A DNA stretch of 46,275 bases. It comes from Actinomycetota bacterium. GTDB taxonomy: Bacteria > Planctomycetota > Phycisphaerae > JAACET01. A program made the translations under genes and the position numbers. The stretch's first letter is position 1. Each line of letters opens with the position of its first letter. Below, piece after piece: positions 1 through 9,776 of this stretch. The notes below the pieces were generated by a model. That model worked only from the letters and a program-made list of their open reading frames with translations. It was not told the DNA's origin and did not search any database. Where the stretch lies: NCBI GenBank assembly GCA_011682385.1, contig JAACET010000003.1:1-46275 (forward strand), read 5' to 3'.

Positions 1-9
1 TAACAGGCA

Positions 10-86
10 CAAAGGGGCATTGCCCCGTTCCTAATTGGTTTTTCTTTTCTTTCTTCTAATCAGTGTCAATCTGTGTTCATCTGTGG
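10..86 (-). repeat. Dispersed intergenic repeat, inverted copy of 9581-9646
   Basis: CAAAGGGGCATTGCCCC-TTCCTAATTG-TTTTTCTTTTCTTTCTT-TAATC...CTGTGTTCATCTGTG matches the reverse complement of 9581-9646 with a few mismatches and one short indel. Confidence 0.9.
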
Positions 87-830
87 CTAATTATTCTTTT
101 CCGTAGCTGTCTGATCACCTGTGGATATGGGCCTAAACTGTATCTCCAGCAGGTCCGGCTTGATTCGTATGTCTTCAATAACTATATGCAGGTCGTCGCG
201 AGTCACAAAGCGGGTTACTACCGACTCACCGGATAGTGCACTGAAAACCGCCCGGATGATTTGTTCGTTACTAGCTGCGTCTTTGGCCTTTGCCGGATTG
301 TTTCGCTGCGGGGCCAGCCTGTCCAAAAGAGATTTCTCTATAGCCGCCATCGTATCCGGCAGAAATGTCTCCGGCAAACTCAGCGCCCCAGCTTTGAGTT
401 TATCCAGTTCCATGCGCAACAGCCCCGCTGAGTCCACCAGTATTCTCAGTCGGACGGACACTATCGCCTGTTGACCTTTCCAGGTCACCCTGGCCCCAGC
501 CCAGATCGCTCCATCTCCCAGAAACACCACCGGATCGGCAATATATTCCGGCAAAATGCGGTATCTATTCACTAGAACCGCCAGCCGGTCATTAATTTGC
601 TTGCCGCTCAGCTCCAGTATGAATGGTTCTGCTATTTGGGCAGCCGATTTGAATTTAGCCGTCGTGCGGATCATCTGCTCTTCGGCTTCCAGCAGTTCTT
701 CACGGCTAAGCTGTTCCGGCTCATACCAGTTCGGCCGGGCGTGCACCAGAATGATTCCCACAATTCCCCCGATCACCAGAAGTCCTGCCAGCCCCAGAGC
801 TGTCAAACCCAGTATTTTTTTCGTCGACAT
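87..830 (-). CDS. Hypothetical membrane-anchored protein with one N-terminal TM helix
   Basis: 247 aa ORF; N-terminal hydrophobic segment ILGLTALGLAGLLVIGGIVGIILV; no recognised domain. Confidence 0.7.
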   Translation of the reverse strand: MSTKKILGLTALGLAGLLVIGGIVGIILVHARPNWYEPEQLSREELLEAEEQMIRTTAKFKSAAQIAEPFILELSGKQINDRLAVLVNRYRILPEYIADPVVFLGDGAIWAGARVTWKGQQAIVSVRLRILVDSAGLLRMELDKLKAGALSLPETFLPDTMAAIEKSLLDRLAPQRNNPAKAKDAASNEQIIRAVFSALSGESVVTRFVTRDDLHIVIEDIRIKPDLLEIQFRPISTGDQTATEKNN

Positions 831-1046
831 CGCTGCTCTTTGGTTTCCGGGCTACTTATTCTCCGAAGTCCCAATGTGAGCTTCCTTTTATCACATCCGG
901 ACCACCGTTACAAGAAAGTAACCCTATCCGCTATAAAGGCACTAGGCTAAGTCCGTACTCTCTGCTATAGTGTCTCCTCCGGGCCCGGAGTTGTTTGCGG
1001 GTCCAGTAGTAGTCTTTTAAATTTCGATTTGCTGAAAGGACTGTGT

Positions 1047-2003
1047 GTGAGCGAGCATTTTACCGACCGAATCATTGACCTTGGTCAACAGAAGAACAGT
1101 CGTCTGGTATTGGGTTTCGATCCCGTCTATTCCAAGCTTCCGGCTGCGATCACCGAGCAGAAACACCTCAACGACGAGCTCGACAGCGAGGCCAGCCTGG
1201 ACGCTATTATGGAGTTTGGCCGTAAGGTTTTTAAACTCACGGCCGATCATGTTGTCGCCGTCAAGATGAACATTGCTTTTTTTGAACGATATTTGTGGGA
1301 CGGCCTGGACGCCTTCTATTCGCTCATCCAGGAGGCCAAGGCCCTGGGCTTGCCCGTCATAGCCGATGCCAAGCTCTGCGACATTGGTTCTACCGCCGAT
1401 AGTTACGCCCAGGGACTGTTGGCCGATCCTGCTTTTGTGAACATGGAAGACCTGGCCGGCCCGGACGCCATTACGGTTACGCCTTATTGTGGACTGGAGG
1501 GCGTCCAACCCTTTATTGATATCGCTCAGCAGCAAAATAAAGGCGTGTTTGTGCTCGTGCGTTCCAGTAATCCTTCCGGGGCCGACATCCAGGATTTTAC
1601 CGATGCCTCCGGAAAGCGGTTTTTTGAGCACGTGGCCGAGCAAGTAGCGTCGTGGGCCTCAGCCAGCAGCCTGATTGGCGAACATGGTTTCAGCTCGGTG
1701 GGCATGGTTGTTGGGGCGACCAAGCCTGACGACCTTCAGTTGCTCCGCGAGCGTTACCCGAAGATATCCTTGTTGGCTCCCGGATTCGGCGCTCAGGGCG
1801 GCACTGCTGCCAACTGTGTCGGCGGATTCCGCTCTGATGGTATCGGAACCCTGGTTTCCAGTTCCCGATCCATAATCTACGCCTTTGATCGCCCGGAATA
1901 TGTAGAATTATTCAGCGGCGACTGGGAAGCTGCCATCCAGAGAGCTGCTGCCGATATGCAGAAAGAAATTAACGAAGCCCTGGCCGCACGTGCCACCGGG
2001 TAA
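1047..2003 (+). CDS. pyrF: Orotidine 5'-phosphate decarboxylase (type 2-like)
   Basis: LVLGFDPVYSKLP, VIADAKLCDIGSTADSYAQ, VTPYCGLEGVQPFID, GFGAQGG; GTG start at 1047 with AAAGGA upstream preferred over TTG at 1029. Confidence 0.9.
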   Translation: MSEHFTDRIIDLGQQKNSRLVLGFDPVYSKLPAAITEQKHLNDELDSEASLDAIMEFGRKVFKLTADHVVAVKMNIAFFERYLWDGLDAFYSLIQEAKALGLPVIADAKLCDIGSTADSYAQGLLADPAFVNMEDLAGPDAITVTPYCGLEGVQPFIDIAQQQNKGVFVLVRSSNPSGADIQDFTDASGKRFFEHVAEQVASWASASSLIGEHGFSSVGMVVGATKPDDLQLLRERYPKISLLAPGFGAQGGTAANCVGGFRSDGIGTLVSSSRSIIYAFDRPEYVELFSGDWEAAIQRAAADMQKEINEALAARATG

Positions 2004-2054
2004 ATCGTACAGTTAAATCTTCTGTTCACAACAGTCTCGGCCCGGATAGACCTC

Positions 2055-3530
2055 ATGGGTGCAGAGGTGTCGTCAACAACGTTACTGAGACCTTTTGATC
2101 TTGAGCCGAATAGCTTAGCCGGTAAGAAAATTACCATAATGGGCCTGGGCCGATTCGGCGGCGGGTCCGGTGCCGCTCGTTTCTTTGCCCAGCACGGTGC
2201 ACAGGTAGTGGTAACGGATTTGGCCCAACCCCAAACCCTTACCGAGTCTGTCCAGGGCCTTGCTGATCTACCGAATATCACCTTTCATTTGGGCGCCCAC
2301 CGGGATGAGGATTTCACCTCTGCCGATGCCGTAGTGGTCAATCCTGCCGTTCCTTTGGACTCACCTTTTCTCGTCTTGGCTAATCGCGCCGGGGTCCTAT
2401 TGACGGCCGAGATGAACATCTTGTTCCGATTATGCCCAGCCCAGATTGTGGGCGTCACCGGCTCTAATGGTAAGAGCACTGTCACGGCGATGATTGGCAG
2501 TGTCTTTTCAGCCGCCCAAAAGGCTCAGCAGGGCAACTTCCGCCGAGTATTTGTTGGCGGAAATATCGGACACAGTCTATTAGCCGAGCTAGACCGGATC
2601 AGCTCCGGGGATGTCGTGGTAGTTGAGCTTTCCAGTTTTCAGTTGGAGGCCCTCACTGCCGAAGGGATTTCCCCACACGTTGCGGTTTGGACGAATTTTT
2701 CAGCCAACCACCTTGATCACCACGGCACCATTGATGCTTACCGAGAGGCCAAGCGGAACATTTTCCGTTTCCAGCTCCCCCAGGATGTGTTGGTCTACAA
2801 TGCCGACGACGTCGGCTTGGAGTTCCTCAGGTCGGACGCGGCAGTGTGCTCTCGGCGAGTTATTTTTTCTCTGCAAGATTCCTCTGCTGATGCGCATACC
2901 GCTGACGGTTGCCTGGCCTTGAGATATCCGCCCGGCAACCGTGTGGAAAAATTGCTTGATTTGAAAGATATGCCCGTTCCTGGCCGACACAACATTGCCA
3001 ACGCCTTGGCGGCTGCGTGTGTCGGTGCCCAGTTCAACCTCTCTGGTGCTGCCATCACTGAAGGGCTCAGGACATTCAGGCCCTTGCCGCATCGACTGGA
3101 GTTGGTGGCCACTGTCGCGGGTGTCAGCTACTACGATGACTCCGTAGCCACTACCCCGGAATCTGCCCTGGTTGGCTTGAATTCCTTTGACTGCCCTCCT
3201 ATTATTATCTTAGGAGGCAAAGATAAGGGAGCCGAGTTCGATATATTACTACGTGCTTGTATAGACAAATGTTATGGAGTTATCTGCCTGGGCCAGATCC
3301 GGGATAAACTCCTGCAGCAGCTCCTAAACTTGCGAGGCCGGAAGCGTCGGCCCCACATAATTGGCGTCGATAGCCTGGAACAGGCGGTTGCAGCCGCAGC
3401 CTCTCTGGCCAAGCGGGGCCAGGCAGTCCTGCTCTCGCCGGCCTGTTCAAGTTACGATATGTTTACTAATTTCACCGATCGTGGGCAGCGATTTGCAGAG
3501 ATTGTCCGTGCTTTGCCTTCTGCCAAGTGA
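2055..3530 (+). CDS. murD: UDP-N-acetylmuramoylalanine--D-glutamate ligase
   Basis: GVTGSNGKSTVTAMIG, ELSSFQLE, TNFSANHLDHHGT, FRPLPHRLELV, DDSVATTPES, ILGGKDKG. Confidence 0.95.
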   Translation: MGAEVSSTTLLRPFDLEPNSLAGKKITIMGLGRFGGGSGAARFFAQHGAQVVVTDLAQPQTLTESVQGLADLPNITFHLGAHRDEDFTSADAVVVNPAVPLDSPFLVLANRAGVLLTAEMNILFRLCPAQIVGVTGSNGKSTVTAMIGSVFSAAQKAQQGNFRRVFVGGNIGHSLLAELDRISSGDVVVVELSSFQLEALTAEGISPHVAVWTNFSANHLDHHGTIDAYREAKRNIFRFQLPQDVLVYNADDVGLEFLRSDAAVCSRRVIFSLQDSSADAHTADGCLALRYPPGNRVEKLLDLKDMPVPGRHNIANALAAACVGAQFNLSGAAITEGLRTFRPLPHRLELVATVAGVSYYDDSVATTPESALVGLNSFDCPPIIILGGKDKGAEFDILLRACIDKCYGVICLGQIRDKLLQQLLNLRGRKRRPHIIGVDSLEQAVAAAASLAKRGQAVLLSPACSSYDMFTNFTDRGQRFAEIVRALPSAK

Positions 3531-3834
3531 CACATGGAAGGCCCGAATGGGCTGCGGGAGAGATTGCTACCCTAAGTCTTTGTAAAAGCAGGAGTTGTGC
3601 GCAGAGCTTCGTGTGGCCGGTATTGTTGCTCGTGGAGATTTTTTTCGATTATCTCCAAAAGTAGCTGATATGGCTAATATGTACAGCCGATATCCAGTTT
3701 ATGAAGCCTTAGCGGGTCAAGTCCTTTTGCCTGGGACGCCTGCTGGCTATAGCGACCATAGCCGATTATCTGAGGCCCGTTTTTAGAGCACTAGACTGAG
3801 TAATCGGCTCTGTGCCGCAGAAAGGAGCCCGAAA

Positions 3835-4074
3835 ATGTTGGTCCTCTCGCGACAACGCGATGAATCCATAATGATCGGTGATGACGTTGAGATCACCATT
3901 GTAGACGTGCGTGGCGACAAGGTACGGCTAGGTATAACCGCCCCAGCGAATATCCCCGTTCATCGCAGGGAAGTCTACGAGTCCATAAAACGTGAAGGTG
4001 GTAGCTCTTACAAGTCACATGCCCGTCATGGTAAGAGCCAGGACTCACCGGAACACACCGACCCGAAGTCCTGA
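3835..4074 (+). CDS. csrA: Carbon storage regulator CsrA
   Basis: [58 protein letters not shown] upstream. Confidence 0.97.
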   Translation: MLVLSRQRDESIMIGDDVEITIVDVRGDKVRLGITAPANIPVHRREVYESIKREGGSSYKSHARHGKSQDSPEHTDPKS

Positions 4075-4110
4075 AGTCGGATTCCTCGGAAAGACCCTTA
4101 GTTTTTTTCC

Positions 4111-4139
4111 TTGACAGGCTGAAGACATTTCCCTAAAAT
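4111..4139 (+). promoter_or_regulatory. Sigma-70-type promoter
   Basis: TTGACA (4111-4116), 17 nt spacer, TAAAAT (4134-4139); about 250 nt upstream of polA. Confidence 0.7.
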
Positions 4140-4396
4140 GATCGCAATCTCGCCTGGAAGATTCCTATTTAGTGAACCTATCGGTTTGACGGACCTGTCG
4201 ACTTCTGAAGTGATCTTTTCACGCGACCACTTTATAACACAACCGGGGCTTAGTAAGAATTGCTGGCGCTAGCCCGGCTACTTCCTGGAACCATTTCCGG
4301 ATCATTAACCAGCCATCATAGATAACAGTCCCGCAAATTTTTTCCGATTGCCACTCAATACTAGAAGTCATCCCAGAACCCACTTTCGTCGCGAGA

Positions 4397-7102
4397 ATGA
4401 GCAATACGCTATACATCATTGATGGCCATTCGTATATCTACGCGGCCTTCTATGCCCTGAGGAACTTGATGAGTCCGTCCGGTGAGCCCACCAATGCCAC
4501 ATTTGGTTTTTTGGGTACCCTGCTGAAGCTGCTCAGGACCAGAAAGCCCGACAAGTTGGTTTTGACCATGGACTCTCCAGGCCCCACCTTTCGGCACCAA
4601 CAGTTCGATCAATACAAGGCCAATCGGCCGGCTATGCCGGAGGAACTCCCCTGCCAAATTGAGCGCATCAAAGAACTGGCCCAGCTTCTACACATACCAG
4701 TCCTGGCCAAAGAGACCTACGAAGCCGACGATATCATTGCCAGCCTGTGTCGACAGGTGAACGGCACAGATACAGAGGTATTCATTTGCTCCAAGGATAA
4801 GGACCTCGAACAGCTCATCAGTCCAAAAGTTGCCATGTACGATGCCAAAACCGACACTGTACTGGACCTTGAACAGTTGCACCGGCAAAAGGGCCTAACC
4901 CCCCAGCAGACCGCTGATGTTTTGGCTTTAGCTGGCGATACTTCCGACAACATCCCTGGTGTGCCTGGAATAGGGCCGAAGAAAGCGACGGCCCTGATAC
5001 AAAAGTACGGCAGCTTGGATGAGTTATTGGCTCACGTCGATGAGGTGCCCGGAGTAATGGGCCGTAACTTAGCAGCTAACATCCAGACGGTCCGAACAGC
5101 CAGGCAATTGGTAGCTCTGCGTGACGATGCGGATACCGGCAGCGCCTTAGATGGTGTAAGTTGGCAGCAGCAGCCGGAGACGGAACTCAAAGACATTCTG
5201 AAAGAACTGGGTTTTAACAAATACATCTCCGCTATCGAGGAGCTTTGGCCATCCTCGGTTGCTCAGCCGACAGCTCAACCTGCCCCGCAACAGCCCCACG
5301 GCTATGTCCTGGTGGATACCGAACGGAAGTTTGATGAGTTTCTTGCGAGACTAACCCAGCAGAAGGCCGTTGCTCTTGATACTGAGACAACAGGTCTGGA
5401 TCCTATCAAGGCAGCGCTAGTGGGCCTGAGTTTCAGTTGGCAAGCTGGGCACGCTTATTATTTACCGTTACGAGCCCCGCTGGGACAAGCTACGCTCAAG
5501 GTGGACACCCATTTGGAAAAGCTTCGCCCTGTATTGCAGGATGAGCGGATTGCCAAGTATGGGCACAATATCAAATATGATCTGCTGGTTCTAAAGGCTG
5601 CGGGAATAGAGCTGGCCGGCGTGAGTTTTGACACTATGGTAGCCAGCTACCTGCTGGAAGCGGACCGACCTAGTCATTCGCTCAAGGCTCTGGGTCAAGA
5701 ACTACTAGGGCTTGAGGTGACCGACATTTCCGAGCTGATCGGCTCGGGCAAGAAGCAGATCACTTTCGATCAGGTTCCCCTCGAGCAGGCCTATCCTTAT
5801 GCTTCTCAAGATGCGGATATGACCTGGCAACTGCAGGATTTGCTGTCATCTCAGCTCGCACCGGCCGGAGTCCAAGAGCTTTTCTACGAGGTAGAAATGC
5901 CTCTCGTGCAGGTGTTGGCTCAGATGGAGCATCACGGTATCACGCTCGACGAGTCAAAACTTCGACAAATGAGTCGAGATCTGCAAAAGCATTCCCAACA
6001 ACTCATCAAGCAAATCCATCAGCAGGCTTCCGGACCGTTCAATATAGATTCACCGCAGCAGTTGGCTGAAGTGTTGTTTAATAAGCTCGGCCTGACTCCA
6101 GTGCGCAAAACCAAGACGGGTTTATCCACGGACATGGCCGTCTTGGAAACGCTCAGCAGTTCGCATCCTCTGCCGGGTTTGGTTTTGCAGTACCGCCGGA
6201 TAGCCAAGCTGAAGAATACGTACCTGGATGTTTTACCTACCATGGTGTCCACCAAGACGCACCGGCTGCACGCCTCGTTTAATCAAACCATGACCGCCAC
6301 CGGCCGGCTGAGCAGCTCTTCTCCTAATCTACAAAACATACCCATCCGCGATGAATTAGGCCGCCAAATCCGAGACGCATTTGTTCCCGGAGAACCGGAA
6401 AATATTCTGCTGACAGCCGACTACTCCCAGATTGAGCTGCGCGTGTTAGCCCACTTCAGCCGGGATGAAGAACTTTGTCAGGCCTTCGCCCGGCAAGAAG
6501 ATATTCACCGCTTCGTGGCCTCTCAGGTCTTTGGTGTTGATTCACAGTCAGTCAGCCAGGACCAGCGTCGGGCGGCTAAAACAGTCAACTTCGGCATTAT
6601 TTATGGGCAGACTCCTTTCGGTTTGTCCAAGAGCTTAGGGATAAGTCGCTCCGAGGCACAGGCCTTTATCGAGCAGTACCACCGCCGTTACCCGGGGATT
6701 AAGCAGTTCCTCCAGCAGTGTGTGGACCAGGCCAGCGGGAGTGGTTTCGTGCAGACCATCCTTGGCCGACGGCGGAGGATTCGCAATATCGATTCGTCCA
6801 ACCGCACCCAGCGGGAGTTCGCCCGGCGAACTGCTATTAATACTGTGGTGCAGGGTTCTGCTGCGGACCTGATAAAGGTAGCTATGGTCCGCGTGCATGA
6901 ACATATCAGAGACAATTGTCCGCAGGTCAAGATGCTCCTGCAAATCCACGATGAGTTGGTCTTTGAGCTGCCCGAGGCCCAGGCCGCCGAACATGCTCAA
7001 TGGATACGTCAGATTATGAGTCAGGCAATACCGCTTTCAGTGCCGGTTATTGTGGATATTGCCTGGGGAAAAAGTTGGCTTCAGGGGAAGTACAGCGGAT
7101 GA
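4397..7102 (+). CDS. polA: DNA polymerase I (5'-3' exo, 3'-5' exo and polymerase domains)
   Basis: N-terminal FEN domain (GDTSDNIPGVPGIGPKKA), proofreading motif LDTETTGLDP, polymerase motifs ADYSQIELRVLAH, RRAAKTVNFGIIYG, QIHDELVFE. Confidence 0.97.
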   Translation: MSNTLYIIDGHSYIYAAFYALRNLMSPSGEPTNATFGFLGTLLKLLRTRKPDKLVLTMDSPGPTFRHQQFDQYKANRPAMPEELPCQIERIKELAQLLHIPVLAKETYEADDIIASLCRQVNGTDTEVFICSKDKDLEQLISPKVAMYDAKTDTVLDLEQLHRQKGLTPQQTADVLALAGDTSDNIPGVPGIGPKKATALIQKYGSLDELLAHVDEVPGVMGRNLAANIQTVRTARQLVALRDDADTGSALDGVSWQQQPETELKDILKELGFNKYISAIEELWPSSVAQPTAQPAPQQPHGYVLVDTERKFDEFLARLTQQKAVALDTETTGLDPIKAALVGLSFSWQAGHAYYLPLRAPLGQATLKVDTHLEKLRPVLQDERIAKYGHNIKYDLLVLKAAGIELAGVSFDTMVASYLLEADRPSHSLKALGQELLGLEVTDISELIGSGKKQITFDQVPLEQAYPYASQDADMTWQLQDLLSSQLAPAGVQELFYEVEMPLVQVLAQMEHHGITLDESKLRQMSRDLQKHSQQLIKQIHQQASGPFNIDSPQQLAEVLFNKLGLTPVRKTKTGLSTDMAVLETLSSSHPLPGLVLQYRRIAKLKNTYLDVLPTMVSTKTHRLHASFNQTMTATGRLSSSSPNLQNIPIRDELGRQIRDAFVPGEPENILLTADYSQIELRVLAHFSRDEELCQAFARQEDIHRFVASQVFGVDSQSVSQDQRRAAKTVNFGIIYGQTPFGLSKSLGISRSEAQAFIEQYHRRYPGIKQFLQQCVDQASGSGFVQTILGRRRRIRNIDSSNRTQREFARRTAINTVVQGSAADLIKVAMVRVHEHIRDNCPQVKMLLQIHDELVFELPEAQAAEHAQWIRQIMSQAIPLSVPVIVDIAWGKSWLQGKYSG

Positions 7103-7863
7103 CCCATAACAGTCAGAGTAAAACTTGTAAGAAGAATCCCAGCCAGACCAGCCGGCCTCAAGGTTCAATTCCCGTGATTGGCCTGGCCGGGGGAATTGGT
7201 TCCGGCAAAACCTTGGTTGCCGAGCAACTGGCACAAATGGGCTGTGTGGTAATTGACGTTGACCGCCTGGCCAAACAGCTGCGGGACCTGCCGCAGACCC
7301 TTAAGGCTATCCGCTTGGCCCTGGGCGATCAGTTCTTTAGCAAGGATGGTCAAATCGACGACAAGTCCTTGGCAGAACACGTCTTCGGCTCATCGACAGG
7401 TAACAACAGCGACTCCCCCCTGGCTCGTCTGAATTCCATTGTGCACCCGTTGGTAGTCCGCAGATGCCGGGAACTGATCGAACAGCACCGTTGCCAAAAG
7501 GATTGCCCGGCCATTGTTCTGGACGCCCCTTTACTGTTTGAAGCCCGTCTGGATAGTTGTTGTGACGCGGTCATCTTTGTCCAGGCCGACCCGGCTGTCC
7601 GCAGCCTCCGGGTCCGTACCAATAGGGGCTGGAGCGAAAAGCAGTGGCAACTGAGAGAAAAAGCACAGATTCTTCTGGACAAAAAGCGTGATATGTCCGA
7701 TTATATCGTCGAGAATAATTCCAGCAAAATTGATCTGCGCTGTCATATCCAAAGACTATTTCCACGGATTCTAGGCAAAACCAGTGGCGTTCAGCGCAAG
7801 GCCTGGTCATCCGAAGCCCTTTGTGAGCGCTCGGATGGGAGGCCCCGGCAATTCGGAGACTAG
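7099..7863 (+). CDS. coaE: Dephospho-CoA kinase
   Basis: VIGLAGGIGSGKTLVAEQLAQMGCVVIDVDRLAKQL; VLDAPLLFEA; ATG at 7099 overlaps the polA stop (ATGA), preferred over the ORF-track start at 7000. Confidence 0.92.
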   Translation: MTHNSQSKTCKKNPSQTSRPQGSIPVIGLAGGIGSGKTLVAEQLAQMGCVVIDVDRLAKQLRDLPQTLKAIRLALGDQFFSKDGQIDDKSLAEHVFGSSTGNNSDSPLARLNSIVHPLVVRRCRELIEQHRCQKDCPAIVLDAPLLFEARLDSCCDAVIFVQADPAVRSLRVRTNRGWSEKQWQLREKAQILLDKKRDMSDYIVENNSSKIDLRCHIQRLFPRILGKTSGVQRKAWSSEALCERSDGRPRQFGD

Positions 7864-7954
7864 GTGCCCGGCCGGTCCGGGCCCAAAGAATAGAAGTTTA
7901 ACGAAAGTGTAAAAAACTAACAAAGCTAGCCAAAAGCTATGGAGGTATATTTAG

Positions 7955-9451
7955 ATGGCTAAATCAACAACCAGGGGTAGACGACCAAAGAAGGTCCAGG
8001 GAGATCCGAATGGTAATACCCGCAAGCCCACCGAGGCTGTCGTCGAGGTAAAAGCTAAGCCGGTCAACGGCAATGAGGATTCCCCAGCCAAGAAGGATGC
8101 TTCTGCCAAGTCGGCCCAAGCCCCCAAAGGCTCGCAGTCTAATCGGGCTGTCATCGACCAGGAAACTCACGCCAAGTACGAGTCGATCAAACGCGGCGAG
8201 TTGCACATAACCGACTTGCAGAAGATGACAGTCTCGCAACTGCACGATCTGGCCAAAAGGGAAGGTTTCAGTGACTATGTCGGTCTGAGCAAGCAGGAGT
8301 TGGTTTTCAAGATACTCAAAGAGCGCATTCAGCAGAACGGTCTGATGTATGGCGAGGGTGTTTTGGAGCTGCTCCCCGACGGCTATGGCTTTTTACGCAG
8401 CCCCGACTACAGTTACATGCCCTGCCCGGACGACATCTACGTTTCACCTTCCCAGATTCGTCGATTTGGTCTGCGCAATGGTTCTACCGTCGCCGGCCAA
8501 ATCCGTCCGCCCAAGGAGTCCGAGCGTTACTTCGCTTTATTGCGGGTCGAAGCCATCAATTATGAAGAGCCCTCTGCCTTGTTGGATAAGGTCAACTTTG
8601 AGGACCTCACGCCCACGCATCCGATCTCGCGTTACTACCTGGAGACCACCCCGGAAGAAATCAACATGAGGCTTGTGGACTTGGTTACTCCGGTAGGCAA
8701 GGGCCAGCGCGGCCTGATCGTCGCTCCGCCGCGGACCGGTAAGACGGTCCTGCTTCAGAAGGTCGCCAACGCCATTTCCGCCAACGATCCGAACGCTTAT
8801 CTGATTATTCTTTTGATAGATGAGCGTCCCGAAGAAGTCACCGAAATGAAACGCGCCACCAAGGCTGAGGTTATTTCTTCGACCTTTGATGAGCCCGCTT
8901 CTCGTCACGTACAAGTTGCCGAGATGGTCATCGAGAAAGCTAAACGCCTTGCCGAGTACAGTCGTGACGTCGTGGTCCTGCTCGATTCTATTACTCGTTT
9001 AGCCCGAGCCTATAACACCGAAGTACCCCATTCCGGCAAGATTCTTACCGGCGGTGTCGATGCCAATGCTCTGCAGAAGCCCAAGCGCTTCTTCGGGGCT
9101 GCTCGTAAACTCGAAGAGGGCGGCAGCCTGACCATTCTGGCCACAGCCCTGATCGACACCGGGTCCAAGATGGACGAAGTCATTTTCGAGGAGTTTAAGG
9201 GCACCGGCAACATGGAGCTGCACCTGGATCGTCGGCTCGTAGATCGCCGCATTTGGCCGGCCATTGATATTTCCCGTTCGGGCACTCGCAAAGAGGAGTT
9301 GCTGATGGACCCGAAGGAGTTGGAGCTGATTTATCGTCTCCGGCGGGTTTTAGCCGATATGAATCCCGTGGAGGCTGTCGAGCTGCTCAAGAGCCGACTG
9401 CAAAAGGTAAAATCCAACGCCGAGTTCCTGATGACCATGAATCTGGATTAA
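7955..9451 (+). CDS. rho: Transcription termination factor Rho
   Basis: [64 protein letters not shown]; charged low-complexity N-terminal extension. Confidence 0.97.
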   Translation: MAKSTTRGRRPKKVQGDPNGNTRKPTEAVVEVKAKPVNGNEDSPAKKDASAKSAQAPKGSQSNRAVIDQETHAKYESIKRGELHITDLQKMTVSQLHDLAKREGFSDYVGLSKQELVFKILKERIQQNGLMYGEGVLELLPDGYGFLRSPDYSYMPCPDDIYVSPSQIRRFGLRNGSTVAGQIRPPKESERYFALLRVEAINYEEPSALLDKVNFEDLTPTHPISRYYLETTPEEINMRLVDLVTPVGKGQRGLIVAPPRTGKTVLLQKVANAISANDPNAYLIILLIDERPEEVTEMKRATKAEVISSTFDEPASRHVQVAEMVIEKAKRLAEYSRDVVVLLDSITRLARAYNTEVPHSGKILTGGVDANALQKPKRFFGAARKLEEGGSLTILATALIDTGSKMDEVIFEEFKGTGNMELHLDRRLVDRRIWPAIDISRSGTRKEELLMDPKELELIYRLRRVLADMNPVEAVELLKSRLQKVKSNAEFLMTMNLD

Positions 9452-9580
9452 GAAGGCACAAAGCAGAAAGAAGAAACATAAAGAACTCACCACGAAGGAC
9501 ACGAAGATCACGAAGTTGAAGAGAGCAAGAAACGGATAAGATAATCAGCCACAGATACCCGCTTTCGCGGGCACAAGCTT

Positions 9581-9646
9581 CACAGATGAACACAGATTAT
9601 AAGAAAGAAAAGAAAAATCAATTAGGAATGGGGCAATGCCCCTTTG
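9581..9646 (+). repeat. Dispersed intergenic repeat, partner of 10-86
   Basis: CACAGATGAACACAGATTATAAGAAAGAAAAGAAAAATCAATTAGGAATGGGGCAATGCCCCTTTG. Confidence 0.9.
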
Positions 9647-9776
9647 ACGCTGATTTCGCAGATTTCGCTGATTATAAGATGAACACAGATAAGAAGAAGG
9701 TACAAAGGTCCGTAATATTTGATCTTTGATTTTTGATATAGAGACAAAACCTGGATACCTGCTTTCGGGCCTGTTG

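Noticed and set aside
1017-1643. 208-aa minus-strand ORF opposite pyrF (and similar ORFs antisense to coaE, hisF, uvrD, fabD, fabF, manC)
   Set aside because: Overlap well-supported genes and show no domain signatures
3595-3786. 63-aa ORF upstream of csrA
   Set aside because: No homology signature and lies in a hairpin-containing leader; more likely untranslated
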